Shown here piece after piece: positions 55,578 to 63,444 of a DNA stretch of 64,000 nt. Every line of letters starts with the position of its first letter. Within the stretch, counting starts at the first letter, position 1. This stretch comes from Sinomonas terrae (GTDB taxonomy: Bacteria; Actinomycetota; Actinomycetes; Actinomycetales; Micrococcaceae): contig NZ_JAKZBV010000001.1 of NCBI RefSeq assembly GCF_022539255.1, forward strand, positions 1,054,001 through 1,118,000, written 5' to 3'. Made by a program: the position numbers and the translations under genes. The notes under the pieces are model-generated. The model searched no databases, had not been told where the DNA came from, and was given only the letters and a program-made list of their open reading frames with translations.

Positions 55578-57353
55578 GTGATCGAAAGGCTGAGGACTGT
55601 CCGGGGGCTCGTGGGAGGGCCAGTTGCCGGGCGAACAGTTCTTTCAGTGCTCGGTTCTTGCCTTGTGGCAGTGCTGGACATGCTCGGCGTTGCCGCCGTT
55701 CTCCCGCTGATGCAGCTGGTTACAGGAGCTTCCCCCGAGAGCGGGCCAACGGCGTGGGCCGCTCGCCTCGTCGGATCCTCGGAGCCCGGAGTCCTGATTC
55801 CGGCCATTGCCGGCCTCATAGCATGCGCCTTTGTCCTCAAGAGCCTCGTCACGATCGGTTTCCGCTGGTGGCAGCTCGGCTTCACGACCGGTCTCGAGGC
55901 CGCGGCTTCCGTCGAACTGACCCGCCGCTACGTCCTGTCGCCTTACGGAACGCACCGTCTGCGCAATGTCGGCGAGATCCGTCGCTGTGTCGAATCGTTC
56001 GTCCCACAGACCTTCTCCCAAGTGGTCCAAGGCCTCCTCAACTGGGTCACGGACGCGCTCACCCTGCTTGCCGTCGTCGTCGTTCTGCTCTTTGTCTCGC
56101 CCTCCGCGACGGTGCTTGCCGCAGTGGTCTTCGCGGGCTCAGGCTGGGCGGTCCAGCGTGTCCTACGTCCTCGCTTCGGGAAGGTCGGCGAGACCATGGC
56201 GCGCGTAGATCTCGAATCCTGGTCTGCACTTATGCCGACTCTCAGTGGCTTCCGCGAGGTGCGGCTCGGCGGAGCAGCGGAACTCTTCCTTGGACGCCTC
56301 AGCCAGGCCAAACGAGAACGAGCGCACGCACAGCGGGAGCTGTCCCTCATCTCGGAACTTCCGAAATACGTCCTCGAGGTGGCCTTCGTCGTCGGCATCG
56401 GAGCCGTCGCAGCACTGCTGTTCGCCACTCAAAGCCCCGGTGAAGCGGCCTCCGTCATCGGTGTCTTTTCGGTCGCGGCGACCCGCATCCTTCCCACCGT
56501 CAACCGTCTCGTTGCGACGACTGGCCTCATCCGTTCCGGGCAGAAGGCGCTCACTGTCCTGGCGGCCGAAACGCAGGAGCTCGATCGTGCCGAACGCCAC
56601 CCGTCCGGGCCGCCGAGCAGGGCGTACGACGGCGACATTCGCCTCGACGAGGTGACGTTCGCCTTCCCAGACGCAGACGAGCCGGTGCTCAGCAGTGTGT
56701 CGACGACGATCGAGCACGGGCGTACCACCGCCTTCGTCGGCGCGAGCGGGGCAGGGAAGAGCACGTTGCTCGACCTCGTCCTTGGGCTCCTGGAGCCCAC
56801 GAGCGGCTCGATCACGTGCGGCGGTGTCGATACGAAGAGCGATCTCAACGGCTGGTACGCGGGCCTGGGCGTCGTCCCGCAGGAGGTCTTCCTCCTCGAC
56901 GACACGCTCGAGGCGAACATCACTCTTGGTGAAGGCACCGCCGATCTGGTCCGGCTCGAGGAGGCTGTGCGACTTGCTCAGCTCGACGCCGTGATCGCGG
57001 ACCTTCCGGACGGGCTCGGAACTCGGCTGGGCGAACGCGGTGTGAGGCTCTCGGGCGGCCAGCGGCAGCGCGTGGGAATCGCGCGAGCGCTGTACCGGGA
57101 GCCCAAGATCCTGGTCCTCGACGAGGCCACGTCGTCGTTGGATGGTGCCACGGAGTACCGCATCACCGAAACGGTCGAGCGGCTGAGCGGGCTCATGACC
57201 GTCATCGTCGTTGCCCACCGCCTCTCGACCGTTCGCCATGCTGACAAGATCGTCTTTCTCTCCGCCGGCTCAGTTGCAGCGGAGGGGACCTTCGAGGAAG
57301 TGCGTGAGCTGAGTCCGGAATTCTCCCAGCTCGTGTCCTTGGGGCAGGTGTGA
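55578..57353 (+). CDS. PglK-like ABC transporter, probable lipid-linked oligosaccharide flippase
   Basis: A 591-residue half-transporter: five to six membrane helices (20-300) and an ABC domain. Walker A FVGASGAGKST (about 386-396), Q-loop GVVPQEVFLLDD, signature RLSGGQRQRVG, Walker B ILVLDEATSSLD and switch His AHRLSTVRH are all intact. The transmembrane part, with SGFREVRLGGAAELFL and ISELPKYVLEVAFV, resembles the PglK flippase family. It probably turns the glycan assembled by the cluster to the outer leaflet. GTG 55578 has GGAGGGG upstream. It overlaps the next start by a few bases of spacing. Confidence 0.87.
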   Translation: MIERLRTVRGLVGGPVAGRTVLSVLGSCLVAVLDMLGVAAVLPLMQLVTGASPESGPTAWAARLVGSSEPGVLIPAIAGLIACAFVLKSLVTIGFRWWQLGFTTGLEAAASVELTRRYVLSPYGTHRLRNVGEIRRCVESFVPQTFSQVVQGLLNWVTDALTLLAVVVVLLFVSPSATVLAAVVFAGSGWAVQRVLRPRFGKVGETMARVDLESWSALMPTLSGFREVRLGGAAELFLGRLSQAKRERAHAQRELSLISELPKYVLEVAFVVGIGAVAALLFATQSPGEAASVIGVFSVAATRILPTVNRLVATTGLIRSGQKALTVLAAETQELDRAERHPSGPPSRAYDGDIRLDEVTFAFPDADEPVLSSVSTTIEHGRTTAFVGASGAGKSTLLDLVLGLLEPTSGSITCGGVDTKSDLNGWYAGLGVVPQEVFLLDDTLEANITLGEGTADLVRLEEAVRLAQLDAVIADLPDGLGTRLGERGVRLSGGQRQRVGIARALYREPKILVLDEATSSLDGATEYRITETVERLSGLMTVIVVAHRLSTVRHADKIVFLSAGSVAAEGTFEEVRELSPEFSQLVSLGQV

Positions 57354-57355
57354 GG

Positions 57356-58300
57356 ATGACTGCGGGTCAGAATGGGCTTCGGACTGAGGGGGCCGAACCC
57401 GCGCAGGACTCTCGGGTCTCCGTGGTGATTCCCCATTACGGCGATCCCGCACCGACGTTGCGGCTCATCGGCGCCCTTCGAGGTCAGGAGCCGCTGGTTC
57501 CCGAGCGGATCATCGTGAGCGATGATGCGTCGCCGATTCCCTTCCCTCGAACTGAGGGCGTCGAGGTTGTTCGGCGCCCGAGGAACGGAGGCTTCGGCAG
57601 CGCGGTCAATTCGGGCATGGAGCTCGTCGAGACGCCGCTCGCCCTTGTGCTCAACAGCGACCTGGCCGTGGGGGAGACCTTTGTTCGCGATCTGGTCGCG
57701 GCAGCGTTGCCTTGGCAGCCAGCACTCGTCGGTCCGCAGCTGCGCGATCCCAGCGGGGCCCCGCAATGGGTGGGGCGCCATTTCCCGACGGTCGCTCATC
57801 AGACGGTTGAATGGCTTACCCCTCTCGCTCGCTTCCGGCATTTCGACGTCTGACACGAGGCGGTAGGTCACAACCTTGCATGCACTGATGGCGCTGTCGT
57901 TCCGGTCGACTGGGTCGTCGGAGCGGCGATGCTGGTGCCGGTCGCAGAGTTTCGGGCTGTGGGTGGATTCGACGAGCGGTTCTTCATGAATGCCGAGGAG
58001 GTGGACCTTCAGCGGAGACTCCGTCTGCGCGGGGTCCCCTCAATCTTTGCCGGCACGGTTAGCGCCCTTCACGAGGGCGGTGGCTCTTCCGATCCCGCCC
58101 TCCGGCGCGAGTGGCTCGTGTCGGGGCGGCTGATCTACGCCCAGAAATGGGGCGGGGAACGCAGGCTTCGGGCCGCCCTCGCCACCACGTCTGTCATCAA
58201 CGCGGGTGCCAATGCCCTTCGTCAGCTCATGGGGCGGGACGTTAGCGCCCTCGCCACGCTACGGCGCGAACTCGGCTATGTGGCTCGGAGGGCACGATGA
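57356..58300 (+). pseudogene. GT2 rhamnosyltransferase-like gene interrupted by an in-frame TGA
   Basis: Reading ATG 57356 to 58300 in one frame gives a single GT2 family protein of about 314 codons with one stop, TGA 57851-57853. Before it are SVVIPHYGDPAPTL, VSDDASPIPF, RRPRNGGFGSAVNSG and LVLNSDLAVG (metal-binding DXD-like region). After it, still in frame, are VDWVVGAAMLVP, GFDERFFMNAEEVDLQRRLR and a C-terminal region. The two halves are exactly the two halves of the family, so this is one gene with a nonsense codon, a real inactivating mutation or a base error. An internal ATG at 57929 could express the C-terminal part. The stop overlaps the next start. Confidence 0.8.
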
Positions 58301-59307
58301 GAAGTCGCCGGCTCCTGCTCGTCACTCCGTCCTTCCACGGCTACCACCGCTCTATCGCGCGCGCGTTCGCCGGCCGCGGGTACGACGTCGTGACCCATTG
58401 CTACGACGGGTTCGAAACCTTCCCCGACAAGCTGCGCAACAAGGCGTGTTTCGAACTTCCTGCTCGGCTCGGCTTCGACGGCCACACGCAAGCTGAGGCC
58501 TGGGCCACCCGACGAGCCCTGACCGTCCTTCGGCAGTCACGGCCTGACCGAGTCGTGGTGATCAAGGGCGACACGCTCGGAAACGAGTTCTGGCACGATC
58601 TCGGCGAGCGCCGTACTCCGCGCATCCTCTGGCTCTACGACGACCTGCGGCGGCACCGGTACACCGACGAGTTCCTCCGCGACGTCGGGCCGATCGTCAG
58701 CTACGCCCGCATCGAGGCACAGCAGCTGTGCGAGCGCGGCATCCAGACGACCTTCGTGCCGAACGCGTTCGATCCGGACTTGGCGTCCCCCTCCGCCAGA
58801 CGTTCCGGGGAGATCGTGTTCGTCGGGGCCCGGTATCCGAATCGCGTGGACCTTCTGACCAGGCTTGGGGAAGCGGGCGTCCCGGTGCGGGCCTACGGGC
58901 GCCAGTGGTCCCATCACTTCTTCGACAGGTTGAGGACTTGGGAACTGGCGCGGCCATCCGTTCCGGCCGAGCGGGACATACCCCTCGACCGTGCATATGC
59001 CGTCCAAGCCGAAGCGGCGGCCGCGGTGAACGTCCACGGTTCCCAAGCAGGCTTGGCCATGCGAACGTTCGAAGTCCCGGGCATGGGTGGGCTCCAGCTA
59101 GCCGACCGTCAGGACATCGGTGAGTTCTACGAAGTCGGAAAGGAAGTCCTCGTCTTCGACTCGGCGGCCGAGCTCGTGGACCTCGCCGTCCGGGCGCAGC
59201 GCGATCATGTGTGGTCCGAGCGCATCCGCGAGGCCGGGCGGCGCCGGAGCCTCGCCCACCACACGTTCGCCCACCGCATTGCCGAGGTGGATGCACTGTG
59301 GGCGTGA
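58297..59307 (+). CDS. CgeB-like glycosyltransferase family protein
   Basis: A 336-residue GT-B-like protein: LLLVTPSFHGYHRSIARAFAGRG at the N-terminus, RVVVIKGDTLGNEFWHDL, FVPNAFDPDL (linker and start of the second domain), and GSQAGLAMRTFEVPGMGGLQL followed by FDSAAELVDLAVRA near the C-terminus, the glyco_trans_1_2 signature of CgeB/DUF3880 proteins. ATG 58297 overlaps the GT2 stop (ATGA). Donor and acceptor unknown; it sits within the glycan operon. Confidence 0.8.
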   Translation: MRSRRLLLVTPSFHGYHRSIARAFAGRGYDVVTHCYDGFETFPDKLRNKACFELPARLGFDGHTQAEAWATRRALTVLRQSRPDRVVVIKGDTLGNEFWHDLGERRTPRILWLYDDLRRHRYTDEFLRDVGPIVSYARIEAQQLCERGIQTTFVPNAFDPDLASPSARRSGEIVFVGARYPNRVDLLTRLGEAGVPVRAYGRQWSHHFFDRLRTWELARPSVPAERDIPLDRAYAVQAEAAAAVNVHGSQAGLAMRTFEVPGMGGLQLADRQDIGEFYEVGKEVLVFDSAAELVDLAVRAQRDHVWSERIREAGRRRSLAHHTFAHRIAEVDALWA

Positions 59308-60500
59308 CCGGGACGGGACTCCTCTTTCCACGGGACATCGACGAATGGCGTCGGTGGCAGGGACGGCAGCACCGATTGCGGCGGATCCGCGCTTCGCTCC
59401 TCCCACGGCGCGAGAGCGTCCTCTGGCTCGCGGTCCGGGGGTCCACGCCCGAAGCACTCATCGGCCTCGACGCCGAGACTCCCACTCAAGTGGCTTCGCT
59501 CGTGCGTCCTCTCGAGCTGCTTCCCCGTCTAGACGTGGCTGTGCTCATGCCGACGCGGCGTCCGGGCCTCCTGCCGGGACATGGCTGGCGGTGGCTCGAG
59601 GTGCCGGCTGGCGGTGGGGCGCCGGGTGCGTCCGACGACGCCGGTACGGCCCCGCGCGCTTCCGACGACTCCCGTACAGTCCCGCGCGCGTCCGAGCACC
59701 CGAGTTCGGCCGCGCCCCCTGTGCCCGAGGTCTTGGGCTCCGTCCGAGCAGTGGCGACCATCGGTCACTTCCTGCCTGTGGGTGCGGTCGCGAATCGATG
59801 GGCTGGGGACCTCGGAGCGGCGAGAGTCGTCGTCCAACACGGTCTCCTCACCCCGCACGCGCCGCCGCTGCCACCGGAATCTCATTTCCTCGCATTCAGC
59901 GATCAGGACGGGGCGTTCGTTGCGGCGGGGCGAGACGACGTCGTCTGTTCGAGCATCGGATCTCAGCTGCTGTGGGCAGCAGGGAACGAGAAGCCCGCGC
60001 CCTGCGGAGACCAGCGGCCGATGTACTTGGGGCAGCTCCACGGCGCCGAGCTTCCACGGGGTATCAAAGGGCGGGTGACGGCAGACTTCTGCCGAGCGAC
60101 CGGGGCAATGTATCGGCCCCATCCTGCGGAGACCGATGTTGCGTCCCGCCTTCAGCACGCTCTGTGGGAGCGTCGCGGCATCGTCGTCGACCGTTCGGGA
60201 CTACCGCTGCGCGAGCTGGGACGCCCGGTCGTCTCCGCCTTCTCCACGGGCGTGCTCGAAGCCGCTGCCCGAGGCGTTCCGGCCTGGGTCGTGTTCCCCG
60301 AGGCACCTCGTTGGCTCCTTGAGTTCTGGGACCGCTATTCCATGCGGCGTTGGGGTGGGGCGCCGACCTCGCCCCCGGCGAGGCCCGAGCGCGAACCCGC
60401 AGCCGCCGTCGCCGACCACATCGTACGGCTCCTCAGGCGCCGCATCCCGCACACATCTGACAAGCCATCCGCACCGCAGCATTCGAGGGGAAGAAGTTGA
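59298..60500 (+). CDS. Putative nonulosonic-acid transferase, with tandem-repeat linker
   Basis: A 400-residue protein, not firmly assigned. Residues 175-205 have VVVQHGLLTPHAPPLPPESHF; residues 272-278 have YRPHPAE; residues 313-330 have SAFSTGVLEAAARGVPAW. The HP motif and the serine-containing block resemble sites of GT-B sialyl- and polysialyltransferases, and the gene lies directly before neuA and neuB. Residues about 108-140 are three 10-residue repeats (A-S-D-D type) in a low-complexity linker. GTG 59298 has GAGGTGG upstream and overlaps cgeB-like gene by 10 nt; GTG 59304 is an alternative. Confidence 0.6.
   Translation: MGVTGTGLLFPRDIDEWRRWQGRQHRLRRIRASLLPRRESVLWLAVRGSTPEALIGLDAETPTQVASLVRPLELLPRLDVAVLMPTRRPGLLPGHGWRWLEVPAGGGAPGASDDAGTAPRASDDSRTVPRASEHPSSAAPPVPEVLGSVRAVATIGHFLPVGAVANRWAGDLGAARVVVQHGLLTPHAPPLPPESHFLAFSDQDGAFVAAGRDDVVCSSIGSQLLWAAGNEKPAPCGDQRPMYLGQLHGAELPRGIKGRVTADFCRATGAMYRPHPAETDVASRLQHALWERRGIVVDRSGLPLRELGRPVVSAFSTGVLEAAARGVPAWVVFPEAPRWLLEFWDRYSMRRWGGAPTSPPARPEREPAAAVADHIVRLLRRRIPHTSDKPSAPQHSRGRS
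59622..59712 (+). repeat. 30-bp in-frame tandem repeat in the transferase linker
   Basis: Three degenerate 30-bp units encode P-x-A-S-(D/E)-(D/H)-type decapeptides. The period is a multiple of three, so copy-number change would keep the frame. Confidence 0.6.
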
Positions 60501-61207
60501 CGATACTCTGCGTGATACCCGCACGAGGCGGGTCGAAAGGCATCCGCCGCAAGAACGTCCGCAGCATTGCTGGCAAACCGCTCCTCGTCTGGACGATAGA
60601 ACAGGCCCTCAACGCACGCTCTGACCTTGATGTCCTCGTCTCGACGGACGACGCGGAGATAGCAGACGTCGCACGGCGAGCTGGCGCAGACGTGCCTTTC
60701 CTCCGGCCAGCGGCTCTCGCGCTCGACGAGACTCCCACCGAGCCCGTGATTCGCCACGCCATCGCCGCACGTGTTCGGCAGGGCCGGCGCCCGGACGCGG
60801 TCATGCTCCTCCAAGCCACGTCGCCCGTGCGCTTCCCAGGAACCTTGGACCGCGCTGTCGAACAGTTCGAGGCGGGCGGAATCGACTCGCTGGTGGGAGT
60901 CGTCCCGCAGCCACCGTTTCTGTGGCTGTCGGGGGACGTTCCATTCGCGGCGTACGACCCCGCGCACCGGCCCCGGAGGCAGGATCTCGATGAAGCGTCC
61001 TACGCGTACCGCGAAACCGGCTCTCTCTACCTCACTCGCACCGAGATCTACGAGCGGGGCGGCCACCGTCTCGGCGGCAAAGTGGGGCTCTTCGTGATGG
61101 ACGAGCGAGAAGGCACCGACGTGGACACCGAACTGGACCTGCTCATCGCCGAACAGCAGCTCAAATGGTTCCGAAATGCGCTCGAGGCAAAGGACGCAGA
61201 GCTGTGA
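60497..61207 (+). CDS. neuA: Acylneuraminate cytidylyltransferase (CMP-nonulosonate synthetase)
   Basis: A 236-residue NeuA: nucleotide-binding IPARGGSKGIRRKNVRSIAGKPLL at the N-terminus, VSTDDAEIADVARRAGA, LLQATSPVR, YRETGSLYLTR and DVDTELDLLIAEQQL at the C-terminus (metal-binding DxD). It activates a nonulosonic acid with CTP. Start TTG 60497 overlaps the upstream stop as TTGA, with GGGGAAG before it. It is coupled to the NeuB fusion by GTGA. Whether the sugar is sialic, legionaminic or pseudaminic acid cannot be told from sequence by eye. Confidence 0.9.
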   Translation: MTILCVIPARGGSKGIRRKNVRSIAGKPLLVWTIEQALNARSDLDVLVSTDDAEIADVARRAGADVPFLRPAALALDETPTEPVIRHAIAARVRQGRRPDAVMLLQATSPVRFPGTLDRAVEQFEAGGIDSLVGVVPQPPFLWLSGDVPFAAYDPAHRPRRQDLDEASYAYRETGSLYLTRTEIYERGGHRLGGKVGLFVMDEREGTDVDTELDLLIAEQQLKWFRNALEAKDAEL

Positions 61208-63444
61208 TCATCGAGCGGAATATCGCGCCCTTTATCGTTTTCGCGGAGGCTCCGATCCTCACCGCCCTCGCGAAGATCACGGAGAACCAGGAGCGGATCG
61301 CCTTCTGCGTCGACGAGCACGGCGTCCTCCGCGGTTCCCTCTCTGACGGTGATTTCCGGCGGTGGATCGTCGAGAACCCGAACGCCGAGCTGGACGTTCC
61401 CGCCGTTCAGGTGGCCAATCCAGCGGTGCACAGTGCGAGAGCCGGAACGCCACTTCGGGATCTCGGCAACCTCATGGGGCGGGAGATCCGCCACCTGCCC
61501 CTCGTCGATGATCGGGGTCGTCTCGTGGCAGTGGCCGTGGACCGCGCCGAGGTCCTGACCATAGGGAAACGCGAGATCGGGGCGGGCCAACCGGCTTTCG
61601 TGATCGCCGAAATCGGGAACAACCACAACGGTTCGGTCGATCTCGCACGCCGCCTCGTGGATCTCGCGGCCGACGCGGGGGCTGACGCCGTCAAGTTCCA
61701 GCTGCGCGACCTCGACGCGCTCTACCGCCAGGCGGGAGGCTCGAGCGTGGGGGAGGATCTCGGCGCCCAGTACACGCTCGACCTCCTCTCACGCTTCTCG
61801 CTCCCGGCAGGGAAGCTCTTCGACGTCTTCGACCACTGCGGGGACCGCGGCATCGATGTCATGTGCACCCCGTGGGATGGTCCGAGCGTGGGTGCGCTCG
61901 TCGACTACGGCATCCCCGCGCTCAAGATCGCCTCGGCCGATCTCACGAATCACGGGCTCTTGCGCGAGGCCGCGTCGACGGGCCTGCCGCTCGTGCTGAG
62001 CACGGGAATGTCACGGGAAGACGAGATCCGGGAATCCTCTGCGCTGATTCGGGGTTTCGGTGCGAGCTTTGCCTTGCTGCATTGCCAGTCCTCGTACCCG
62101 GCCCCGTTCAAAGACGTGAATCTCGCATACATGGACCGGCTCGCCGAGATCGGCCAGTGCATTGTCGGCTACTCCGGGCATGAGCGCGGCTATCACGTGC
62201 CGGTCGCAGCCGTGGCGCGCGGGGCCAAGATCATCGAGAAGCACTTCACGCTCGACGTCTCGATGGAGGGCAACGACCACAAAGTCTCGCTGCTCCCGCA
62301 TGAGTTCGCAGAGATGGTGCGCTGGATCCGGGAGGCCGAGGAGTCGATCGGGGAGAGCGTTCCGCGAGAGGTCTCGACAGGTGAGCTCATGAACCGAGCG
62401 AACCTCGCGAAATCGCTCGTTGCTGCCAAGCCACTTCCCGCGGGCCACGTCGTGCAAGAGGCCGACGTCGATATCAAGAGTCCTGGGCGCGGCCTCCAGC
62501 CCAACGCCCTCCCACGCCTGCTCGGCCGGACCCTGAGGCGATCCGTGGCCGAAGGCGACTTCTTCTACAGCGGCGACCTCGCCGACGTCGTGCCCGCGGG
62601 CCGCGACTTCCGGTTCCGCCGGCCATGGGGTCTGCCGGTCCGCTATCACGACCACGCCTCCCTCATCAGTGACTGCACTCCTGACTTCCTGGAATTCCAC
62701 TTCTCCTACAAAGACCTCGAAGTCGACGTCGAGTCCGTCTTCTCCAAGCCGCTCGACATGCGCTTCACCACGCATCTTCCTGATCTGTTCGCGGGGGACT
62801 TCCTTGTGGACCTCGCCTCGCCCGACGCCGACGTGTGGGAGCGCTCGATCGCGGAGGTCCAGCGAACGATCGGCATCACGCGGTCCCTCGCCCGATGGTT
62901 CCGCGAGGACGAACCGATCGTAGTGGTGACGATGGGCGGGTTTACCCGTGACCGGCACGTCCCGTCGGAGCGGAGGGCCGGGATGTACGCGCGGATCGCA
63001 GAGGCCCTCCGGCGGCTCGACACGGCGGGCGTGCGCCTCGCGGCCCAGACCTTGCCTCCCTACCCCTGGCTCATGGGTGGCCAGCAGTTCCACAACCTGT
63101 TCCTCGATCCGAAGGACACCGCGGAGTTCGCCGGTGCGACCGGGATCGGTCTGTGCCTCGACGTTTCTCACTCGAAGCTCGCCGCCAACCACCTCGGTAT
63201 CCCGTTCTCCGAGGCGGTCGAACTGTTGGCCCCTCACACGATCCACCTCCACCTCGTGGACGCGAAGGGCGTCGACGGCGAAGGCGTGCAGATCGGAGAA
63301 GGAGAGGTCGACTGGGCGGCACTGTCCGCGCAGCTTGATCGGCTTGCGCCGGAAGCCGGGTTCATCCCCGAGATCTGGCAGGGGCACACCAACAGCGGGG
63401 AGGGTTTCTGGACCGCACTCGAAAGGCTCGAGCGATGGTTCTGA
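61204..63444 (+). CDS. neuB: Multidomain nonulosonic-acid synthase: CBS pair, NeuB, SAF, TIM barrel
   Basis: A 746-residue fusion. Residues 1-120: two CBS domains (AFCVDEHGVLRGSLSDGDFR; GREIRHLPLVDDRGRLVAVA). Residues 125-390: NeuB barrel (FVIAEIGNNHNGS, ADAVKFQ, HCQSSYPAPF, GYSGHERGYHVP, IIEKHFTLD, GNDHKVSL). Residues 395-455: SAF/antifreeze domain (RANLAKSLVAAKPLPAGHVV, SPGRGLQP). Residues 470-746: a xylose-isomerase-like TIM barrel (GLCLDVSHSKLAANH, HLHLVDAKGVDGEG, FIPEIWQGH). It condenses PEP with a hexosamine sugar; the extra barrel may epimerise or isomerise the substrate. GTG 61204 overlaps the neuA stop. Confidence 0.88.
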   Translation: MIIERNIAPFIVFAEAPILTALAKITENQERIAFCVDEHGVLRGSLSDGDFRRWIVENPNAELDVPAVQVANPAVHSARAGTPLRDLGNLMGREIRHLPLVDDRGRLVAVAVDRAEVLTIGKREIGAGQPAFVIAEIGNNHNGSVDLARRLVDLAADAGADAVKFQLRDLDALYRQAGGSSVGEDLGAQYTLDLLSRFSLPAGKLFDVFDHCGDRGIDVMCTPWDGPSVGALVDYGIPALKIASADLTNHGLLREAASTGLPLVLSTGMSREDEIRESSALIRGFGASFALLHCQSSYPAPFKDVNLAYMDRLAEIGQCIVGYSGHERGYHVPVAAVARGAKIIEKHFTLDVSMEGNDHKVSLLPHEFAEMVRWIREAEESIGESVPREVSTGELMNRANLAKSLVAAKPLPAGHVVQEADVDIKSPGRGLQPNALPRLLGRTLRRSVAEGDFFYSGDLADVVPAGRDFRFRRPWGLPVRYHDHASLISDCTPDFLEFHFSYKDLEVDVESVFSKPLDMRFTTHLPDLFAGDFLVDLASPDADVWERSIAEVQRTIGITRSLARWFREDEPIVVVTMGGFTRDRHVPSERRAGMYARIAEALRRLDTAGVRLAAQTLPPYPWLMGGQQFHNLFLDPKDTAEFAGATGIGLCLDVSHSKLAANHLGIPFSEAVELLAPHTIHLHLVDAKGVDGEGVQIGEGEVDWAALSAQLDRLAPEAGFIPEIWQGHTNSGEGFWTALERLERWF

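Noticed and set aside
57851..57853. UGA as a selenocysteine codon in the GT2 gene
   Set aside because: GT2 enzymes have no selenoprotein members known to me, and no SECIS-like stem was evident; a nonsense mutation is simpler.
57929..58300. Separate small glycosyltransferase gene
   Set aside because: It is the in-frame C-terminal half of the interrupted GT2 gene and lacks its own ribosome-binding site.
62011..63387. 458-codon minus-strand open frame opposite the NeuB fusion
   Set aside because: No domain motifs; the plus strand encodes clear NeuB and TIM-barrel sequence.
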